Positions 35,343-44,110 of a stretch of 49,423 nucleotides of DNA are shown one piece after another. A program made the position numbers and the translations under genes. Position 1 is the first letter of the stretch, and each line of letters starts with the position of its first letter. Below the pieces are notes generated by a model. The model did no database searches. It saw only the letters and a program-made list of their open reading frames with translations, and was not told the origin of the DNA. Source of the DNA: Ruminococcus sp. (GTDB taxonomy: Bacteria > Bacillota > Clostridia > Oscillospirales > Ruminococcaceae); the NCBI GenBank assembly GCA_029060755.1, contig JAIDTI010000082.1, forward strand, positions 1 to 49,423. Direction: 5' to 3'.

Positions 35343-36695
35343 TTGGAAAAGAACTATATATATATACTGTCTGAACTTGAAAAAGCAGGATTTGAAGCGT
35401 ATATTGTCGGGGGTTGTGTGCGTGATATGTGTCTTGAAAAAGTGCCTTATGATTTTGATATTACCACAAATGCACTTCCTGAACAGATTATGCAGGTATT
35501 TGCAGATAAAAGGGTTATCCTCACGGGATTGAAGCACGGCACTGTTACGGTAATGCACAACGGAGAAGCATTTGAAATTACAACATTCCGTGTTGACGGT
35601 GAATACAGCGACAGCAGACGACCTGACAGTGTTGCATTTACATCATCACTGAAAGAAGATTTGGCAAGACGTGATTTCACTGTAAACGCTATGGCTATGG
35701 ACAGAAAAGGTACTGTTTATGACTATTATAACGGTAAATACGATATAGACAGGCATATTATCCGCTGTGTAGGTGACCCCGACAAGCGTTTTACAGAAGA
35801 TGCCCTGCGTATTTTAAGAGCAGTACGTTTTTCTTCCGTAATTGACTTTGATATTGAGGAAAAAACAGCAGAATCAGCATTGAAGCTGAAAGAACGTCTG
35901 GATTTTGTTTCGGCTGAACGCATAAGAACTGAACTTGTAAAGACTTTGTGCGGTAAAAATGTTGTAGATGTTATGCTGAAATACCGTGAAATTATAGCAC
36001 AGATTATTCCTGAAATGAGAGAATGTTTCGACTTTGAGCAGTATTCAAAATACCATAGATATGATGTGTATGAGCATATAGCAAGAGCAACAGGAAATAT
36101 TTCTGTTGATAATCCTAACTGCGATATACTGCGTACGGCGTTGCTTTTTCATGATATTGGCAAGCCTGCAACGTTTCGGCTGGACAAAAAAGGAAAAGGG
36201 CATTTTGGCGGTCACGCACAAGTCAGTGCGGATATGGCGTATAAGATTATGCAGAGACTGAAATTCGACAACAAGACTATTGATACAGTTTACACGATTA
36301 TCGCAAATCACGGTGATGTATTTGATTTCACCAACTCTGGCAGTGATACCATGCCGAAAAATGAAATAAAACATATGATTTCTGAAATCGGTGCGGAGAG
36401 ATTTTTTTTACTGCTTGAACTCAAAAAAGCTGATAATTCGGCAAAAAACGACTTTGTACTTGATGAAAACAATAAAATTGACAGAATTGCAGAGACGGCA
36501 CGAAAACTTATTGCGGATAACTGTTGTATGTCGCTGGCACAGCTTGATGTCAAAGGAAATGATATTTCAGCAATCGGATTCAGAGGTCAGGAGATAGGAA
36601 AATGCCTGAAAAAACTGCTTGATATGGTAATGAATGAGGAAATCGAAAATAAGCACGATATACTGATAAAATGTGCAGAGGAGATGCGAAAATGA
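35343..36695 (+). CDS. cca: CCA tRNA nucleotidyltransferase with HD domain
   Basis: Adds or repairs the 3' CCA of tRNAs. 450 residues. The polymerase head has IVGGCVRDMCL (21-31) and DFDITT with the metal Asp pair (D37, D39); RRDFTVNAMAM and EDALRILRAVRF are the next family motifs. The C-terminal part has an HD domain (LLFHDIGKP, with HGDVFDF). The TTG at 35343 is chosen because AAGGAG lies eight bases upstream; an in-frame GTG at 35334 overlaps that site. It overlaps pflA by ATGA. Confidence 0.94.
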   Translation: MEKNYIYILSELEKAGFEAYIVGGCVRDMCLEKVPYDFDITTNALPEQIMQVFADKRVILTGLKHGTVTVMHNGEAFEITTFRVDGEYSDSRRPDSVAFTSSLKEDLARRDFTVNAMAMDRKGTVYDYYNGKYDIDRHIIRCVGDPDKRFTEDALRILRAVRFSSVIDFDIEEKTAESALKLKERLDFVSAERIRTELVKTLCGKNVVDVMLKYREIIAQIIPEMRECFDFEQYSKYHRYDVYEHIARATGNISVDNPNCDILRTALLFHDIGKPATFRLDKKGKGHFGGHAQVSADMAYKIMQRLKFDNKTIDTVYTIIANHGDVFDFTNSGSDTMPKNEIKHMISEIGAERFFLLLELKKADNSAKNDFVLDENNKIDRIAETARKLIADNCCMSLAQLDVKGNDISAIGFRGQEIGKCLKKLLDMVMNEEIENKHDILIKCAEEMRK

Positions 36696-37432
36696 AAGGA
36701 TATATCCATTCTACAGAAAGTTTTGGCACGGTTGATGGTCCGGGAGTGCGTTTTGTAGTATTTTTTCAGGGCTGTCCGATACGCTGTAAATATTGTCATA
36801 ATCCTGATACATGGGATTTTCAGAAGGGCAGGGAAGTTTCGGCTGATGAGCTTATCAGGGAATATGATTCATATAAGGAGTTTCTGAAATCTGGCGGAAT
36901 TACTGCAACAGGCGGTGAACCTCTTGCACAGCCTGATTTTCTTGCCGAACTTTTTTCACTTGCCAAAGAAAAAGGCGTACACACCTGCCTTGACACGTCG
37001 GGAGCAGTATATAATCCTGAAAATCACGGAAAAATAGACAGCGTTCTTGAATATACAGACCTTGTGATGCTTGATATAAAGCATATCGACAGCGAAAAAC
37101 ACAGGAAATTAACAGGAGCAGGCAATGAAAATATACTTGCTTTTGCTGAACATCTGAAAGAACTGAATATTCCGTTGTGGATTCGTCATGTTGTAGTGCC
37201 TGATATAACGGATTCGGAGGAGGATTTGTTTCAGTTAGGTGAATTTATCTCACGGCTGAAAAATCTGAAAGCACTTGATGTTCTGCCTTATCATGACATG
37301 GCAAGAATAAAGTATGCTGAAATGGAAATGGAATACCCTCTGCCCGATACCCCGCCAATGTCAAAAGAGGGGGCAATCAGAGCAAAGGATATTATAATGA
37401 CAGGTATAAAGTCAGGACTTAAAAAGCATTGA
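36692..37432 (+). CDS. pflA: Pyruvate formate-lyase-activating enzyme
   Basis: Radical SAM enzyme that makes the glycyl radical on pyruvate formate-lyase. 246 residues, usual PflA length. The cluster cysteines are C28, C32 and C35 in CPIRCKYCHNPDTW, and GGITATGGEPLAQ is the SAM-binding GGE motif. It lacks the extra ferredoxin domain of other glycyl-radical activases, which favours PflA. Start 36692 overlaps the cca stop by ATGA. No pfl gene is next to it in this window. Confidence 0.92.
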   Translation: MKGYIHSTESFGTVDGPGVRFVVFFQGCPIRCKYCHNPDTWDFQKGREVSADELIREYDSYKEFLKSGGITATGGEPLAQPDFLAELFSLAKEKGVHTCLDTSGAVYNPENHGKIDSVLEYTDLVMLDIKHIDSEKHRKLTGAGNENILAFAEHLKELNIPLWIRHVVVPDITDSEEDLFQLGEFISRLKNLKALDVLPYHDMARIKYAEMEMEYPLPDTPPMSKEGAIRAKDIIMTGIKSGLKKH

Positions 37433-37443
37433 TGCAGTTACGG

Positions 37444-37570
37444 TGACATTTTTTCCCACAAATAAGTACTTTTTCCCTGTTTTTTCCCACTCGTGTTTTC
37501 CATGTATATAGCCAAAAACTTAGTTTTTTCCCTTTTTTCCCACTATTTCAGGAGTGGAAAAATAATATAA
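37444..37570. repeat. Left terminal inverted repeat
   Basis: Runs from TGACATTTTTTCCCAC at the outer end to AAAAATAATATAA at the inner end. Contains five TTTTTCCC units. Its inner end provides a TATAAT (37566-37571) that may be the -10 box for the internal ORF. Confidence 0.85.
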
Positions 37571-37593
37571 TATTATTGAAAGGAATATTAAAT

Positions 37594-37773
37594 ATGTTGA
37601 CTAAAAATGATATAAAGAACAATATTGAAAAAATATCAAATAAAACAGGACTTAATATATCAGAAGAAATATTCTATAGTGGTGAAAATATCACAGAACT
37701 TGAAAGACGAATATCAGACATTGAGAACGAAAGAACCGTACTTAAAGAGCATGATTTGATTGAGAATGACTAA
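37594..37773 (+). CDS. Short acidic ORF carried by the inverted-repeat element
   Basis: 59 residues starting MLTKNDIKNNIEKISNKTG, acidic and mostly helical by eye, with a possible coiled coil in ITELERRISDIENERTVLKEHDL. No family recognised; no enzyme motif. AAGGA lies nine bases before the ATG at 37594 (an in-frame TTG at 37576 has none). A strong terminator follows eight bases after the stop. The ribosome site and terminator suggest a real gene, but its job is unknown. Confidence 0.5.
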   Translation: MLTKNDIKNNIEKISNKTGLNISEEIFYSGENITELERRISDIENERTVLKEHDLIEND

Positions 37774-37780
37774 TAATAAA

Positions 37781-37810
37781 GGAGCAGGAATTAATCTGCT
37801 CCGTTTTTTT
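37781..37810 (+). terminator. Terminator of the ORF inside the element
   Basis: GGAGCAG pairs with CTGCTCC around an 8-nt loop, followed by G and seven T. A textbook rho-independent terminator. Confidence 0.9.
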
Positions 37811-37936
37811 ATATTATTTTTACACTTCCGAAACTGTGGGAAAAAAGGGAAAAAATTAAGTTTTTATCTATATACAGCGAAAAATGCAAGTGGGAAAAAA
37901 CAGGAAAAAAGTACTTATTTGTGGGAAAAAAGGTCA
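37809..37936. repeat. Right terminal inverted repeat
   Basis: Inverted copy of 37444-37570. Its last three bases (TCA, 37934-37936) are the stop codon of the DUF1294 gene on the minus strand, so the insertion formed or replaced that gene's end. Confidence 0.85.
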
Positions 37937-38197
37937 TTTCAATAGTGAATACAGCAGGTAGATATGTATCACCGCACCGATAATATTTACAGTCCAGAAC
38001 AGAGGTTTTCTTGTTTTATGGTGAAAATACATCATTCCTGCAATTGCACCATATGCACCGCCACAAATACCCGATATAAGCAGAGTTTTTTCTTTTATCC
38101 GCCATTTTTTCTTTTTTGCCTTTGATTTGTCTGCGCCGTACAGAATAAACGCTGTTATGCTCATTATGACAAGATAAACTGAATATATAGCAGTCAT
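37934..38197 (-). CDS. DUF1294 family membrane protein
   Basis: 87 residues with three hydrophobic segments. The pattern YGADKSKAKKKKWRIKEKTLL, then GGAYGAIAGMMYFHHKTRKPLF, is the DUF1294 signature (a D-K-x-x-A start and an HKT motif between helices). Function unknown. It overlaps the VWA gene by ATGA, so it is translated with that operon. Its stop codon is provided by the end of the inverted-repeat element; the family's usual length is similar, so little or nothing seems lost. Confidence 0.85.
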   Translation of the reverse strand: MTAIYSVYLVIMSITAFILYGADKSKAKKKKWRIKEKTLLISGICGGAYGAIAGMMYFHHKTRKPLFWTVNIIGAVIHIYLLYSLLK

Positions 38198-39363
38198 TTT
38201 GTAAGCTCCATTAAGTCGGTCATGGGCTGATTTTTCAATGCTCTTTCAAGCAAATCGGGCAGTTTTTCGGGCGGACACGCAAAGCATGGTATATCAAACT
38301 CTGCTATTTTCTGTGCAAGATTTTCATCATAGCACGGCTTTCCTCTGTCGGATATTGCAAGCAGTATTATTATATTCACCCCTGATGACTTCAATTCAGA
38401 AATTCGCCTGATTAAGCCGTTTCTGTTGCCACCCTCATATAAATCGGTTACAATAAACATTGTTGTTTTAGCAGGCTCTGTCACCAGTTCAGAACAGTAA
38501 GCAACAGATTTTTCAATATCAGTACCGCCACCAAGCTGTATTCCATAAAGCAGGTCAACAGGGTCACTGCACATATCAGTTAAATCATTTACAAATGTAT
38601 CAAATGCAATGACATGAGTTTTCAGCGACCTGATACTTGCAAGTATACAGCCCATTACGGACGAATATATCGCAGATTCACCCATAGAACCACTCTGGTC
38701 TATATCAAGAATGATTGTTCTTGATGCAGATTTGCTTGCACGTTCAAAGAAGTAAAATTTTTCGGGCAGAATGGTTTTTATTTCGGGATTGTAATTTTTC
38801 AGATTACGTCTTATTGTAAGTTTATAGTCAAGTGCAGATGCAGAAGGTATGGGCGAATGTTCTTTCCTGTTGAGTGCAGAAGTAACCGAACGTTTGAGGT
38901 TATCAGCTAAACGTCTGTTTATGTCATCAACAATTTTCTGTATGAACTCTCTTGCATTTTCCTTAGCTTTTTTCGGAATCTGGTCTTTTAGCATGAGGAG
39001 CAAAGCACCTGTTGAGATGTCAGGCTCTAAACCGTCAAGCATTTCAGGCTCAAACAAAAGTTGTTTCATACCTTTTCTTTCAATTGCGTCACGCTGAATA
39101 ACTTTTATCTCCATAGGCGCAAAAAGACTTCTCAAATCACCAAGCCACTTTGTAAGTTTCGGACTGCTCATGCCTTTTCCTGCACCTGTTCCCGAACCGT
39201 CTGAACTGTCCGCACCGTAAATCTGCGACAATGCGGAATCCATAAGCATTTCCTCTGCCGAAAGAGGTACACCGCCACCCATTGCGTTCAGCTTATCTTC
39301 GGCAGATTCGCCAAGAATAAGTCGCCAGCGTTTAAGCTGTAGTTTTTCATCAATATTTTCCAT
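38194..39363 (-). CDS. VWA domain protein (YehP-like)
   Basis: 389 residues. A helical N-terminal region (1-200) is followed by a von Willebrand A domain with a complete MIDAS: D222-x-S224-x-S226 in DIDQSGSMGES, the Thr in GGGTDIEKS, and the Asp in IVTDLYEGG. In MoxR-associated systems such proteins bind a metal and substrate and work with the AAA+ partner. Resembles E. coli YehP by arrangement. It lies two bases after the DUF5682 gene, and DUF1294 overlaps its end. Confidence 0.85.
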   Translation of the reverse strand: MENIDEKLQLKRWRLILGESAEDKLNAMGGGVPLSAEEMLMDSALSQIYGADSSDGSGTGAGKGMSSPKLTKWLGDLRSLFAPMEIKVIQRDAIERKGMKQLLFEPEMLDGLEPDISTGALLLMLKDQIPKKAKENAREFIQKIVDDINRRLADNLKRSVTSALNRKEHSPIPSASALDYKLTIRRNLKNYNPEIKTILPEKFYFFERASKSASRTIILDIDQSGSMGESAIYSSVMGCILASIRSLKTHVIAFDTFVNDLTDMCSDPVDLLYGIQLGGGTDIEKSVAYCSELVTEPAKTTMFIVTDLYEGGNRNGLIRRISELKSSGVNIIILLAISDRGKPCYDENLAQKIAEFDIPCFACPPEKLPDLLERALKNQPMTDLMELTK

Positions 39364-39365
39364 AT

Positions 39366-41594
39366 CTATATATCTCCAAAATCAAAATCATCAAGTGCAT
39401 CAATAGCTTCCTTTTCTTCTTCGGTCATTTCAGTCATGATAAATTCTGACACCTGCTCCGCTGATACTCCCATAACTTCCCCGATATTTTCCGCAATATC
39501 CGACTTTTCAGACGGCGAAAAATCGCTGAAAGTACGTCTAAGGCATATCAGAACGGGCTTAAATTCTTCGTCATCAAGTTCATCTATAAACTCAACAAGC
39601 TTTTCCCATACACTTAGACGACTTATAAGTGAACGTCTGTTCTTTTTGCTTAGTCCCTCAAACCACAATGCACTTTCTGTCGGTGGATTACTTTTTGATA
39701 GTCTTCGTGAAATGAGGGTAGAGAGAATTTCTGCATCAATTTTCCCACGCTCCATGAGTACGGCGCAGGCAAATCCTGAAACAATCGGATTAACTCTGTC
39801 GCTGTCGGACAACTCCTCAAGAAGTTTCAGAAACATTTCCGTATCAAGAAAATCATGTGCAAGACAAGCATCATTTACCTTTGAAATTGCGCTAATGAGA
39901 TTTTCTGCCATGTCATTATCACATATTGATGCTGATTCAGCTTGCAGACAGAAACGCAGAAAAAGCTGTTGAATAAGCGGTGCAATCGGTGATGTGTCAA
40001 TCTTTCTGATACTTCCGAAACGGATAATTCCCGAAAGCGTATGGATAGTATTGCCCGAATCCACGGCAGATGCGCAGTCCACAGCAAGTTTCTGCACCGC
40101 TTTTACAGCCGTCTTTACACAGTCAGCTAAACCACATTCAAATGATTTTGACAGAATTTCTGCTGTTTTAGACAGTTTTTCAGCCGTAAGCAGTTTGTTG
40201 TTGAGGACAAAATTTGCTACTGATTCGACCGTATCGCCGTTTAAAGATGCTTCTACAATCTGAATTTCAACTTCGGGCGACCAGCTTATAACCCATTTTT
40301 CAGCCCATGTTGCATTAGTCTGCTGTCTGAAAGTCTTTTCCGCAAAATCTATTCCGCATACAGTAAGTCTATGCAGGAATGACGAACGATTCAGGTCAAG
40401 AAATGCTGATTTTTCGGACTTTACACGCAGATTTTCACGCAAATCAAGTTCAAGCTCCTCACCTTTTGCCTTGCGGAATCTGTCAAGCTTCAATTCTTTA
40501 AGCTGATGCATGAAATCTTCCTGAACTGATGTGCAGACTGTACCATCGGGTAGAGAGCCTATTTTTGTGCCAATTTCAGTATCAGCACAGGCAAGTGAAA
40601 TCTCCCCGAAACTTCCGTGACCCATACAAGTTATGGCAGAATCACGCAAATCCGCAAGAGACGGCATATTTCCGTCACGCATGGCACATAAAGTCTCCGC
40701 AAGTCTTACGCTTTCAATAACTTCCGCTGATGACGCTGAAAAGCCGTTTTTACGCTGATATGATGCGATTTTTGAGAGATACTCCGTTTTTGCATCTTCC
40801 AGAGTACCTTTTATTCTGTTTTTCCACAATATTTCATAGTAAGCAGGTGCTTTTGTGCCTGCGCCGTAACCGCCACGTGACGAAAGACGGTAGTAAGAAT
40901 ATGGCATGAGAGTTGACTTTGTTTCAACTGATTTCAGCTTTTTTGTAAGTTTTTCGTCATCTTTTGTAAAAGACTTATTTTTCAGTCCGTGAGTATGAAA
41001 TGCTCCTGTTATAACTGCAACTTTCTGAAATTCCTGTTCGTTTTCGTGAATTACTTTACGCATAAATGCTTCACGGAGTTCATTATGTGCATCATTTTCA
41101 GAAAATTCACGCAGAGAACGCCCGTACTCCTCAACAGCTGAAATAAAGTCGTCATAATTCTGACAATGCTCAAAATTATACTCCCACAATGTATCATTGT
41201 CAAGTCCAGTTATACTTTCAAGTCTGCGGTAAACGCTTTCACCTTTTGACTTTCCGTCAGCCTGTTCATCTTCATCATCTTCACACAATATGCACGTTGA
41301 CGGCAAATCACAGAATTTCACAGGTACATCATGACTGTATGCCCACAGCATAGCTCTGTATTCAGGTGAAAACTCCGCAAAAGGATACATGACGGTACGG
41401 ACAGGCGGTGTGACGGTGTAAGCAAGAATGGCTACAGGCATAGTTGCCTGCGCCGAACACAACGGCAGAATAAGTCCGCTTAAATCAGATGCACCCTCAA
41501 TAAGTACAACATCAGGATTTACCTTGTCAAGAAACTGCCCGACGTAAAAACCGCAGGCAGGCGAAAGATGTCGCACTCCAAAATATTCAGCCAT
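39366..41594 (-). CDS. DUF5682 family protein (YehM-like)
   Basis: 742 residues. The N-terminal ~250 residues match the DUF5682/EreA-ChaN-like fold: YFGVRHLSPACGFYV, then PDVVLIEGASDL, and VAVITGAFHTHGL. The long C-terminal half is helical with no motif I can name. The family occurs with MoxR ATPases and VWA proteins; it may be the system's effector or substrate-binding part, but no activity is proven. Its start is about 45 nt after the TnpB element's right end, so its link to moxR transcription may have been changed. Confidence 0.8.
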   Translation of the reverse strand: MAEYFGVRHLSPACGFYVGQFLDKVNPDVVLIEGASDLSGLILPLCSAQATMPVAILAYTVTPPVRTVMYPFAEFSPEYRAMLWAYSHDVPVKFCDLPSTCILCEDDEDEQADGKSKGESVYRRLESITGLDNDTLWEYNFEHCQNYDDFISAVEEYGRSLREFSENDAHNELREAFMRKVIHENEQEFQKVAVITGAFHTHGLKNKSFTKDDEKLTKKLKSVETKSTLMPYSYYRLSSRGGYGAGTKAPAYYEILWKNRIKGTLEDAKTEYLSKIASYQRKNGFSASSAEVIESVRLAETLCAMRDGNMPSLADLRDSAITCMGHGSFGEISLACADTEIGTKIGSLPDGTVCTSVQEDFMHQLKELKLDRFRKAKGEELELDLRENLRVKSEKSAFLDLNRSSFLHRLTVCGIDFAEKTFRQQTNATWAEKWVISWSPEVEIQIVEASLNGDTVESVANFVLNNKLLTAEKLSKTAEILSKSFECGLADCVKTAVKAVQKLAVDCASAVDSGNTIHTLSGIIRFGSIRKIDTSPIAPLIQQLFLRFCLQAESASICDNDMAENLISAISKVNDACLAHDFLDTEMFLKLLEELSDSDRVNPIVSGFACAVLMERGKIDAEILSTLISRRLSKSNPPTESALWFEGLSKKNRRSLISRLSVWEKLVEFIDELDDEEFKPVLICLRRTFSDFSPSEKSDIAENIGEVMGVSAEQVSEFIMTEMTEEEKEAIDALDDFDFGDI

Positions 41595-41639
41595 TATTTA
41601 TTAATCTGCTACTCAAAATATGGACAAACATACCCATAT

Positions 41640-41766
41640 TGAGAAAATTCCTGCTTCAACGTGTCTGTTTTTGAAAATAACAAGTTATCATCTACTCACA
41701 TTTGGTATGACACTCCACAGGCGTAAATTCCCATATAGCCTACGGTACATACTTATCATTGCTTTT
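41640..41766 (-). ncRNA. Probable omega-RNA / right-end region of the TnpB element
   Basis: The ~125 nt after the tnpB stop has the short GC-rich motif (GGAATTTACGCC) and GAAGCAGGAAT that commonly mark the 3' scaffold of TnpB guide RNAs. The guide would be the bases just past the right end, towards DUF5682. Assigned by position and motif only. Confidence 0.45.
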
Positions 41767-42942
41767 TTATGCAGTCTGATAAGTCAGACAATCTTTCAGG
41801 TTAATACTCGCATTGAAATCCCTGTCAGCTATATATCCGCAGTTATTACAACAATAAATTCTGTCTGATAATTTTAAATCAGACTTGATATAACCGCAGT
41901 TATGACAGATTTTGCTTGACGGATAAAATCTGTCAGCAAGTCTTAATTCAATACCATATTCCTTGCATTTTGCAGTTATCTTTGTTCTGAACTCAAAGAA
42001 TTTCTGTTTTGCAATTGCTTTTGAAAGATGTCTGTTTTTCATCATTCCGCTGATATTCAGATTTTCAAGTGTTATCCAAGCTGGTTTGGCTTTCACCAGT
42101 TCGGAAATTACTTTGTTGATATAGTCAGTTCTGATACAGTCAAGCCTGTGATGAAGTTTTTGTACTTTCAGCTTTTGTTTCCGGATATTCTGTCGGGTAG
42201 CTGCTCCTTTCAAGTTATTTGTTAATTTTTTCAGACTTTCGTATTTCCTCGAAAGTTTTCTCTGTTGTCGTTTCAGGCTTTTTTCAAGTTTCCTGATATG
42301 AGCAGTTTTATTGATGTTTTTAAAAGTTCTGCCGTTCGAACAGACTGCAAAATCTTTTATACCTAAGTCAATGCCGATTCCGAAATCATTAAGAACAGGC
42401 TTTTCCATTTCTGCTTCCTCTACCAGAACAGAAACATAATATCTTCCTGCTTTCATGGAAACAGAACCATTTTTTATAATATGTGTTCTTGAATTAGTCG
42501 GGATATATCCTTTTTCTTTCAGGCGTACCCAGCCAAGCATCGGGATTTTAATTCTATGCCTTTCACAGGGAATAATTACCTTTCTGTCTGTTTTCACAAA
42601 ATACATTTTTACATCAAATTCTGATTTTTTCTTCCAGTTCGGGAATCCTGCTTTATGATTAAAAAAATTTCTGAAAGCTCTGTCTGCGTTCATGATACTT
42701 TGCTTGACTGATTTACTGCTGACTTTCTTAATCCATGAAAATTCAGGATTTTGCATAAGATACTCATTGTTCAGCCATTTTGAGAAGTCATATCCTGAAA
42801 CAAATCTTTCTTCTTTTTCATAGATTTCTTTATTGTGTGACAGATAAAAATTATAGACAAATCTGCATACACCGATTGTTCTGTGAATAATCTGTTTCTG
42901 TTCAGAAGTCGGAAAAATTTCCGTTTTATATGCCCTAAGCAT
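41767..42942 (-). CDS. tnpB: TnpB RNA-guided nuclease (IS605 OrfB)
   Basis: 391 residues, usual TnpB size. The N-terminal helix-turn-helix-like region starts MLRAYKTEIFPTSEQKQII. RuvC catalytic residues are present: D192 in GIDLGIKDFAV, E293 in ITLENLNISGM, and the DRD at 373-375 in ADRDFNASIN. A zinc ribbon lies between (C346, C349, C365, C368). TnpB uses an RNA from the element's right end to cut DNA next to a TAM. All residues needed look intact. AGGTG precedes the ATG. Confidence 0.93.
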   Translation of the reverse strand: MLRAYKTEIFPTSEQKQIIHRTIGVCRFVYNFYLSHNKEIYEKEERFVSGYDFSKWLNNEYLMQNPEFSWIKKVSSKSVKQSIMNADRAFRNFFNHKAGFPNWKKKSEFDVKMYFVKTDRKVIIPCERHRIKIPMLGWVRLKEKGYIPTNSRTHIIKNGSVSMKAGRYYVSVLVEEAEMEKPVLNDFGIGIDLGIKDFAVCSNGRTFKNINKTAHIRKLEKSLKRQQRKLSRKYESLKKLTNNLKGAATRQNIRKQKLKVQKLHHRLDCIRTDYINKVISELVKAKPAWITLENLNISGMMKNRHLSKAIAKQKFFEFRTKITAKCKEYGIELRLADRFYPSSKICHNCGYIKSDLKLSDRIYCCNNCGYIADRDFNASINLKDCLTYQTA

Positions 42943-43006
42943 TTTTTCACCTGCCTGTAAGATAATCTATATATTTATACTTATTTGTCTACAATTGTCC
43001 ATGTTT

Positions 43007-44095
43007 TTAGGCTCTGTTTTGTAACTCCTTGCACTCTGAATAAAGCGTTGAATAGCCCCTGCCTTTTTTGCGCATCACGTTTTCAAGATATTCAGTCCAT
43101 ATAGCCTTATCTTTTGCATCATCTTTCACAACAGCTCCCTGCAATGCACTTGCAAGCTCTGCATCTGTTACTTTGCCATTGCCGAAACTTCCAGCTATCG
43201 CCATAGAGTTAACAAGAAGTGAGATAGCTTCCGCAGACGAAAGTACACCAGTAGTCGGCTTAAGCTTTGTTTTGCCGTCAAGTGTCTGTCCTGCACGGAG
43301 TTCACGGAAGATAGTAACAACCTTTTCAACTGCTGAACGTTCAGGCAGTGCAGAATTAAGTCCGAAATCCTTTGAAAGCTGTGCAACACGTGTATTTACA
43401 ATTTCAATTTCCGTCTCCATATCGTCAGGAGCAGGCAACACGACAATGTTGAAACGTCTTTTCAATGCGGACGACATCTCATTAACGCCCTTGTCACGTG
43501 TATTTGCTGTTGCGATTACTGAAAATCCCTTTTTCGCAGGTACTTCCTCGCCCAATTCAGGTATAGTGATTCTTTTTTCGGAAAGTATGGAGATTAAAGC
43601 GTCCTGCACCTCGCTCGCACAGCGTGAAATCTCCTCGATACGTGCAATTGCGCCATGTTCCATAGCTGTATAAACAGGACTTTTTACAAGTGATTCAAAT
43701 GAAGGACCTTTTGCAAGCAACATAGCATAATTCCACGAATATCGGATTTGCTCCTCTGTCGTTCCTGCCGTACCTTGTATAACAAGTGACGAATCACCGT
43801 TTATAGCAGCTGTAAGATGTTCAGAAAGCCATGATTTAGCCGTACCCGGCTCGCCAATGAGAAGTAATGCACGGTCTGTTACAAGTGTGGCAATACATAT
43901 CTGTACAATACGCTTGTCACCCATATATTTTGGTGTGATTTCAACTCCTCCGACTTTACCGCCCATTATGTACGTAAGAACAGATTTCGGCGACATCTTC
44001 CAGCCAGTTGGTATCGGGTTTTTCTCATTTGCAATAAGTGCATCAATTTCATGCTGAAACTGTTTTTCAGCGGGAAGTCTTAATATTTCGCTCAT
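43007..44095 (-). CDS. MoxR-type AAA+ ATPase (YehL-like)
   Basis: 362 residues. Walker A GEPGTAKS (81-88); Walker B-like AIARIEEISR (Glu in place of the usual Asp); sensor 1 VIATAN; arginine-finger region ALKRRF; C-terminal lid (LSSAEAISLLVNSM). MoxR ATPases act as chaperones that load metals or remodel partners with a VWA protein. The same operon holds one VWA gene and a SWIM gene, as in E. coli yehLMPQ. The tnpB element begins just past its stop. Confidence 0.9.
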   Translation of the reverse strand: MSEILRLPAEKQFQHEIDALIANEKNPIPTGWKMSPKSVLTYIMGGKVGGVEITPKYMGDKRIVQICIATLVTDRALLLIGEPGTAKSWLSEHLTAAINGDSSLVIQGTAGTTEEQIRYSWNYAMLLAKGPSFESLVKSPVYTAMEHGAIARIEEISRCASEVQDALISILSEKRITIPELGEEVPAKKGFSVIATANTRDKGVNEMSSALKRRFNIVVLPAPDDMETEIEIVNTRVAQLSKDFGLNSALPERSAVEKVVTIFRELRAGQTLDGKTKLKPTTGVLSSAEAISLLVNSMAIAGSFGNGKVTDAELASALQGAVVKDDAKDKAIWTEYLENVMRKKGRGYSTLYSECKELQNRA

Positions 44096-44110
44096 TTTAA
44101 TTTATTCCTT

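Larger units (their letters stand above)
37444..37936. mobile_element. Mini-element with ~127-bp terminal inverted repeats
   Basis: A ~490-bp unit whose two ends are long inverted repeats (left 37444-37570, right 37809-37936), differing at scattered positions. Outer ends read TGAC(A/C)TTTTTTCCCAC inward. Each arm carries four to five TTTTTCCC units. The core has one short ORF with its own ribosome site and terminator. No transposase, so it would need an enzyme in trans. No target duplication is obvious at the ends. It fits a MITE or a cargo-bearing mini-transposon, but no known family is recognised. Confidence 0.75.
41605..43003 (-). mobile_element. IS200/IS605-type element carrying only tnpB
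   Basis: About 1.4 kb between moxR and the DUF5682 gene, oriented with the operon. The right end has a subterminal hairpin (CTCAAAATATGG 41612-41623 with CCATATTGAG 41634-41643) and a GAAGCAGGAAT motif (41648-41658) seen at right ends of this family. The left end lies between tnpB and the moxR stop and is not sharply defined. No tnpA Y1 transposase is present, so it would depend on one elsewhere. Limits are approximate. Confidence 0.7.

Noticed and set aside
37444..37936. CRISPR-like array because of repeated TTTTTCCC units
   Set aside because: Units are short, irregularly spaced and mirrored between the two arms; no equal spacers and no cas genes.
39436..39972. 178-codon plus-strand frame inside the DUF5682 gene
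   Set aside because: Antisense shadow with no ribosome site or recognisable domain.
43068..43673. 201-codon plus-strand frame inside moxR
   Set aside because: Antisense to a clear AAA+ gene; Ser-rich composition typical of a shadow frame.
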